Assembly: GCA_965203865.1 (NCBI GenBank)
Contig: OZ241916.1
Location: 2,418,001-2,482,000 of the forward strand
Reading direction: 5' to 3'
Source: G965200765 sp965203865
GTDB taxonomy: Bacteria; Pseudomonadota; Gammaproteobacteria; Arenicellales; JAJDZL01
DNA: 64,000 nucleotides
Every line of letters begins with the position of its first letter. The stretch's first letter is position 1. Positions 60,683 through 64,000 of this stretch are shown here, one piece after another. The notes below the pieces were generated by a model. The model was not told where the DNA came from. It saw only the letters and a program-made list of their open reading frames with translations, and did no database searches. A program made the translations under genes and the position numbers.

Positions 60683-61558
60683 ATGACACTACGATATTCC
60701 CACGGCGGCGATGACCATATCTTCGTCGAGGTCAATGAAGAGATGTCCCTTGAAGCTTTTTTTAAAAGCCTGTCGATTACGAACGCAGTTCGTGAAAGCC
60801 AGATTCGAGGAGTAACCGAGATTTGCCCGGCGAATGCATCCTATCAGATTAAATTCAATCCTGACCAAATAAGTCCCGACGACTTGCTGGATGAACTGAA
60901 AAATCTCGAGTCTGCAGCTGACAGCACAGAAAGTGTACTGCAGACCCGGGTTGTTGAGGTGCCAGTCTTGTACAACGACCCGTGGACGCATGAAACCTTG
61001 ATGCGCTTTCGCGAACGTCATCAGGACCCGAACGCTACAGATCTTGAGTATGCTGCCCGGATCAACAATTTCGATTCAGTTGAAGCATTTATAGGTGCAC
61101 ATTCTGCGGCACCGTGGTTTGTGACAATGGTTGGATTTGTTGCCGGATTGCCCTTCATGTATCAAATGGTGGACCGGCAGAGGCAAATAGAAGTTCCGAA
61201 GTACCTTCGGCCGCGTACGGACACACCAAAATTAACTGTTGGATACGGCGGTTGCTTTGCTTGCATTTATTCAGTTCGCGGTGCCGGTGGATACCAGATG
61301 TTTGGGATCACCCCCATGCCGATCTACGACCCCCAGCAAAGCATCAGCTACCTTAGTGATTTCATGGTTTTCTTTAATCCCGGAGACATCGTGAAGTTTC
61401 AACCAATTGATCGGGAAACCTACGATGAAAATGTGGCTCAGGTCGAGGAAAATCGTTTCGAGCCGCGCATGCACAATTTTGAATTTTCCCTGAAGGATTT
61501 TCAAAACGACATTGATAAATACAACGCGAAAATTGGGGAGGTGCTCTATGGCAATTAA
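60683..61558 (+). CDS. pxpB: KipI/PxpB-like carboxyltransferase-type subunit, divergent
   Basis: A 291-residue protein of the KipI family (carboxyltransferase domain subdomain C/D), homologous to half of the carboxyltransferase of urea carboxylase. Recognisable parts are VVEVPVLYNDPWTHETL, FVAGLPFMYQM where GFxPGFPYL is usual, and GGYQMFGITPMPIYDPQ where GGWxxIGRT occurs. The usual GGxQTGVYP box reads GGCFACIYS. It is about 70 residues longer than E. coli PxpB, with an added charged C-terminal helix (NFEFSLKDFQNDIDKY). These changes suggest another substrate than 5-oxoproline. It overlaps the next gene by 11 bases. Confidence 0.85.
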   Translation: MTLRYSHGGDDHIFVEVNEEMSLEAFFKSLSITNAVRESQIRGVTEICPANASYQIKFNPDQISPDDLLDELKNLESAADSTESVLQTRVVEVPVLYNDPWTHETLMRFRERHQDPNATDLEYAARINNFDSVEAFIGAHSAAPWFVTMVGFVAGLPFMYQMVDRQRQIEVPKYLRPRTDTPKLTVGYGGCFACIYSVRGAGGYQMFGITPMPIYDPQQSISYLSDFMVFFNPGDIVKFQPIDRETYDENVAQVEENRFEPRMHNFEFSLKDFQNDIDKYNAKIGEVLYGN

Positions 61559-62522
61559 AGTATTGGCCCCGGGGCTAGCAACTTCTGTTCAGGATCTCGG
61601 TCGTCCCGGCTACTATCATCTTGGCATTCCCATCTCGGGTGGAATGGACCGTTTTGCCCTTCGTATTGCCAATATGCTAGTTGGAAACGATGAAGGAGCA
61701 GCAGTACTGGAAACAGTATTCATGGGTCCGGAACTTGAATTCAAGCGCGACAGTGTTGTCGCTGTAACTGGCGCTGAACTGCCGCCTAAAGTTGACGGCG
61801 AACCTCGTGAAACCTGGACTTCGTTTTCAGTAAAATCCGGTCAAACACTGTCTTTCGACTACTTGAAATCAGGTGCGCGAGCCTATATCTCAATCGCTGG
61901 CGGGATCGATGTTCCAGTTGCGCTTGGTAGTCGCTCAACCTATACGCTTGGCGCGCTCGGTGGATTTGAAGGCCGTACCTTGCAGTCAGGGGATGAATTG
62001 CGTCTTGGCAACCCGCAACGCACTGTTTCTGACAATCAAACCGTGCCGCAAAATTTGCGGAGAGTTCCCGGAACATCGGTTGAGCTTCGCGTAATGCGCG
62101 GTCTTTACTGGCATCGGGTGACCGAGGAATCAGGAAGAGGATTCTTTGAAGATACTTGGAAAGTTGCACTGGAAGCAGATCGAATTGGATATCGTTTTCG
62201 CGGCGGCCAGCCTCTGAAGTTTGTCGAGCGAGAACAGCCTTTCGGCGCTGGCTCGGACCCGTCCAATATTGTTGACAGCTGCTATCCTTACGGCTCAATT
62301 CAAATACCGGGCGGAACAGAACCCATCATACTGCATCGCGATGCAGTATCGGGCGGCGGATATTTTATGGTTGGAACCGTTATTTCTTCCGACATGGATC
62401 TTATTGGACAATTGCAACCGCATACCCCGACCCGCTTCGTATCTGTTGATATGGATGCAGCATTGGCAGCACGCCAGGAAAGAACTGCCCAGCTATCTGA
62501 AGTGCGAAGCCTGCTGGACTAG
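61548..62522 (+). CDS. pxpC: KipA/PxpC-like carboxyltransferase-type subunit
   Basis: A 324-residue protein of the KipA family (carboxyltransferase subdomain A/B), the second half of the urea-carboxylase-type carboxyltransferase. It has VLAPGLATSVQDLGRPGYYHLGIPISGGMDRFALRIANMLVGN at the N-terminus (its VQDLGRPG and SGGMDR boxes are the family signature), the VTGAELPPKVDG segment, AYISIAGGIDVPVALGSRSTY and SDGxxPGAI-like SYPYGSIQIPGG. ATG 61548 has GGGGAGG six bases upstream. It ends the operon, followed by a strong terminator. Confidence 0.9.
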   Translation: MAIKVLAPGLATSVQDLGRPGYYHLGIPISGGMDRFALRIANMLVGNDEGAAVLETVFMGPELEFKRDSVVAVTGAELPPKVDGEPRETWTSFSVKSGQTLSFDYLKSGARAYISIAGGIDVPVALGSRSTYTLGALGGFEGRTLQSGDELRLGNPQRTVSDNQTVPQNLRRVPGTSVELRVMRGLYWHRVTEESGRGFFEDTWKVALEADRIGYRFRGGQPLKFVEREQPFGAGSDPSNIVDSCYPYGSIQIPGGTEPIILHRDAVSGGGYFMVGTVISSDMDLIGQLQPHTPTRFVSVDMDAALAARQERTAQLSEVRSLLD

Positions 62523-62619
62523 CCAATATCAACTCGAATCGTACATTTTTCAGACAACGAACAGAATGGAAGTTCAATGTAAAATGTGCGATAAAAGAGT
62601 TTTTCTCTTATGAGATGCA

Positions 62620-62656
62620 AACTGCCAAAGCACAAGTGCTTTGGCAGTTGTTTTTG
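62620..62656 (+). terminator. Rho-independent terminator of the TorT-ABC-pxp operon
   Basis: A perfect 14-bp stem (AACTGCCAAAGCAC at 62620-62633 with 62636-62649, loop AA) is followed by GTTTTTG. It lies about 100 bases after the pxpC stop. Confidence 0.88.
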
Positions 62657-62809
62657 CGTAGTTGCCATGAATGGGGGAATACTGCAAAGAGCACATTTGT
62701 TCATTTTTGGATATCCGATAACACTGCTTCTTTCAGTTGAACCAAGGAAAGTAAATAACTTATTATTCACAATCAATTGTTTTTTCATTAATTCAGGAAA
62801 TTTTTACTT

Positions 62810-63856
62810 ATGCAAGGCTTAGGCGAAAACAAGGTTGTTTCCACCATGCTGATTTTGGCCTCGCTTATAGGCATTATCGCTGGCATGAAGGTGGCCTCCG
62901 CTTTTCTGGTGCCCATAATCCTGGCATTGTTCATTGCTACGATCAGCGCACCGCCTCTGCTCTGGCTTAAAGGAAAAGGGCTTCCAGCCGGAATTGCTCT
63001 CCTTGTCGTAATCGTTTCAATACTACTTGTCGGCATGCTGATTGTATCGCTTGCAAGTTCATCGGTATCAGACTTGAATAACCAGCTGCCAATTTACGAA
63101 AAACGCCTGCATAGCCTGTTCATGTCGGTTCAGTCGATTTTGCAGTCACTAGGCATCAAGTTCAGTCTTGCCGATCTCGAAAAATACCTTAACCCGTCTG
63201 TCCTGTCTGGAATTGTTACTACTGCTATCAACCAATTGGGACAGTTGCTCACAAAAGCGTTTCTGATCTTTTTAATGGTTGTATTCATACTGCTGGAAGT
63301 CTCAACACTGCCGGCAAAGCTGAATGCAATTTTCACCAAGCCAGGCGAATCTCTCGCCCGCCTGGACAATTTCAAGGCCAACCTGCAACGCTATCTGGTT
63401 ATTAAAACTGCAACCAGTCTTGCAACTGGCATATTGGTGGGGCTGCTCCTGTGGGCATTGGGAATTAATTTTGCGGTGCTATGGGCATTGCTAGCATTTT
63501 TGCTCAATTTCGTACCCAATATCGGTTCAATCATTGCTGCCGTGCCAGCGGTCTTGGTGGCTTTGCTTCAAGCCGATGCCAGTACTGCCGCCTGGGTCGC
63601 ACTTGGATACGTTGTGATCAACGTCGGTATCGGAACAATTCTTGAACCGCGAATTTCGGGAAAACATCTTGGATTATCACCGATGATTGTATTTTTTTCA
63701 TTGGTCTTTTGGGGATGGGTGCTTGGTCCGGTCGGCATGCTGCTATCCGTACCTTTGACCATGATTGTTCGATTAATCGCGGAAAGCAGTGGTCAAATGC
63801 GCTGGCTGGCGGTAATCCTTAGCGATCGCGCACCGGAACCTACTTCTGAACAATAG
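62810..63856 (+). CDS. AI-2E family transporter (PerM/TqsA-like)
   Basis: A 348-residue inner-membrane protein with seven or eight helices. The N-terminal pair of helices (IASLIGIIAGMKVAS type, then FLVPIILALFIATIS), the central soluble part (90-150) and the FVPNIGSIIAAVPAVLVALLQ and ILEPRISGKHLGLSPMIVFFSLVFWGWVLG boxes (the second at about 278-308) mark the family. Members export signals or ions; the substrate is unknown. It begins 160 bp after the terminator and should have its own promoter. Confidence 0.92.
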   Translation: MQGLGENKVVSTMLILASLIGIIAGMKVASAFLVPIILALFIATISAPPLLWLKGKGLPAGIALLVVIVSILLVGMLIVSLASSSVSDLNNQLPIYEKRLHSLFMSVQSILQSLGIKFSLADLEKYLNPSVLSGIVTTAINQLGQLLTKAFLIFLMVVFILLEVSTLPAKLNAIFTKPGESLARLDNFKANLQRYLVIKTATSLATGILVGLLLWALGINFAVLWALLAFLLNFVPNIGSIIAAVPAVLVALLQADASTAAWVALGYVVINVGIGTILEPRISGKHLGLSPMIVFFSLVFWGWVLGPVGMLLSVPLTMIVRLIAESSGQMRWLAVILSDRAPEPTSEQ

Positions 63857-63916
63857 CAAGTTCATTGCGCTGAAAACCAAACCCTCTGTTATTCGTTTTC
63901 TCTACTACTTCCGATT

Positions 63917-64000
63917 GTGAAAACCACACTACCGCCTCCCATTGCCAAGCAAGTTCGTCATGTGCATGAAAAGCATGGCGACAAGAGAGTGGATTTCTAC
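63917..64000 (+). CDS. Start of a prolyl-oligopeptidase (S9) family gene, cut by window edge
   Basis: From GTG 63917 a frame of 28 codons stays open to the edge: PPPIAKQVRHVHEKHGDKRV and then DFY. The pattern PPxAKxVxHxxxxHGDxRVDxYYWL is the N-terminus of oligopeptidase B and related S9 peptidases. Only this short piece is visible, so the call is tentative. An in-frame stop at 63854-63856 limits how far upstream it could begin. Confidence 0.55.
   Translation, partial: MKTTLPPPIAKQVRHVHEKHGDKRVDFY

Noticed and set aside
1..64000. CRISPR arrays, insertion sequences, integrases, rRNA genes
   Set aside because: None seen; no repeated spacer pattern, transposase frame or rRNA-like sequence was found on either strand by reading.

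Overview
The window looks like chromosome of a sulfur-oxidising gammaproteobacterium of moderate to low GC. The petABC-sspA-sspB-hslVU gene order is typical of Gammaproteobacteria. The aprBA plus qmoAB-hdrCB gene sets are those of a bacterium that oxidises sulfite to sulfate through APS. TRAP, TAXI, TorT-like and pyrimidine importers suggest a marine or host-associated mixotroph. I cannot name the species.

Layout: 1-1547 holds the 5' part of a restriction-methylase-like gene that runs off the left edge. 1703-6776 (minus) is qmoA-qmoB-hdrC-hdrB. 6879-16648 is a divergent tetrahydromethanopterin (H4MPT) C1 block: mptG-mtdB-ATP-grasp-mch-RimK-like on minus and fhcB-fhcA-fhcD-fhcC on plus. 17109-19554 (minus) is aprBA, with a near-consensus sigma70 promoter. 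The C1 oxidation route is therefore wedged between the two halves of APS-dependent sulfur oxidation. 20035-25494 holds an orphan peptide-type binding protein and a TAXI-type TRAP system. 25505-32966 is housekeeping (lspA, moeA, quinone reductase, djlA, two EamA exporters, msrB, argB). 33116-39328 (minus) is hsp20, hslU, hslV, sspB, sspA and the bc1 complex; dsbB follows at 39581.

40148-46341 is an AT-richer defence patch. It has a beta-class DNA methyltransferase, a 1492-residue single-chain type ISP restriction enzyme carrying in-frame poly-G tracts of 12 and 10 bases (probably phase variable), and a two-gene operon of a SLATT-like two-helix membrane protein and an overlapping 48-residue proline-rich protein.

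46450-52397 is a thiamine salvage operon under a TPP riboswitch: thiM-thiE-thiD, an unexpected Tat-type TRAP binding protein, then a ThiZXY-like pyrimidine ABC importer. 52803 is a small conserved protein and 53115 a LysR regulator.

54371-62522 (plus) is the most unusual block. A TorT-like binding protein heads a ribose-type ABC importer. It is followed by a LamB/PxpA protein, a 79-residue biotin carrier, a biotin carboxylase and two KipI/KipA (PxpB/PxpC) proteins. These last four correspond to the separated parts of a urea-carboxylase-like enzyme, so the locus may be an uptake and ATP/biotin-dependent ring-opening system for an unknown nitrogen compound. A strong terminator closes it. An AI-2E family permease and the start of a prolyl-oligopeptidase-like gene end the window.
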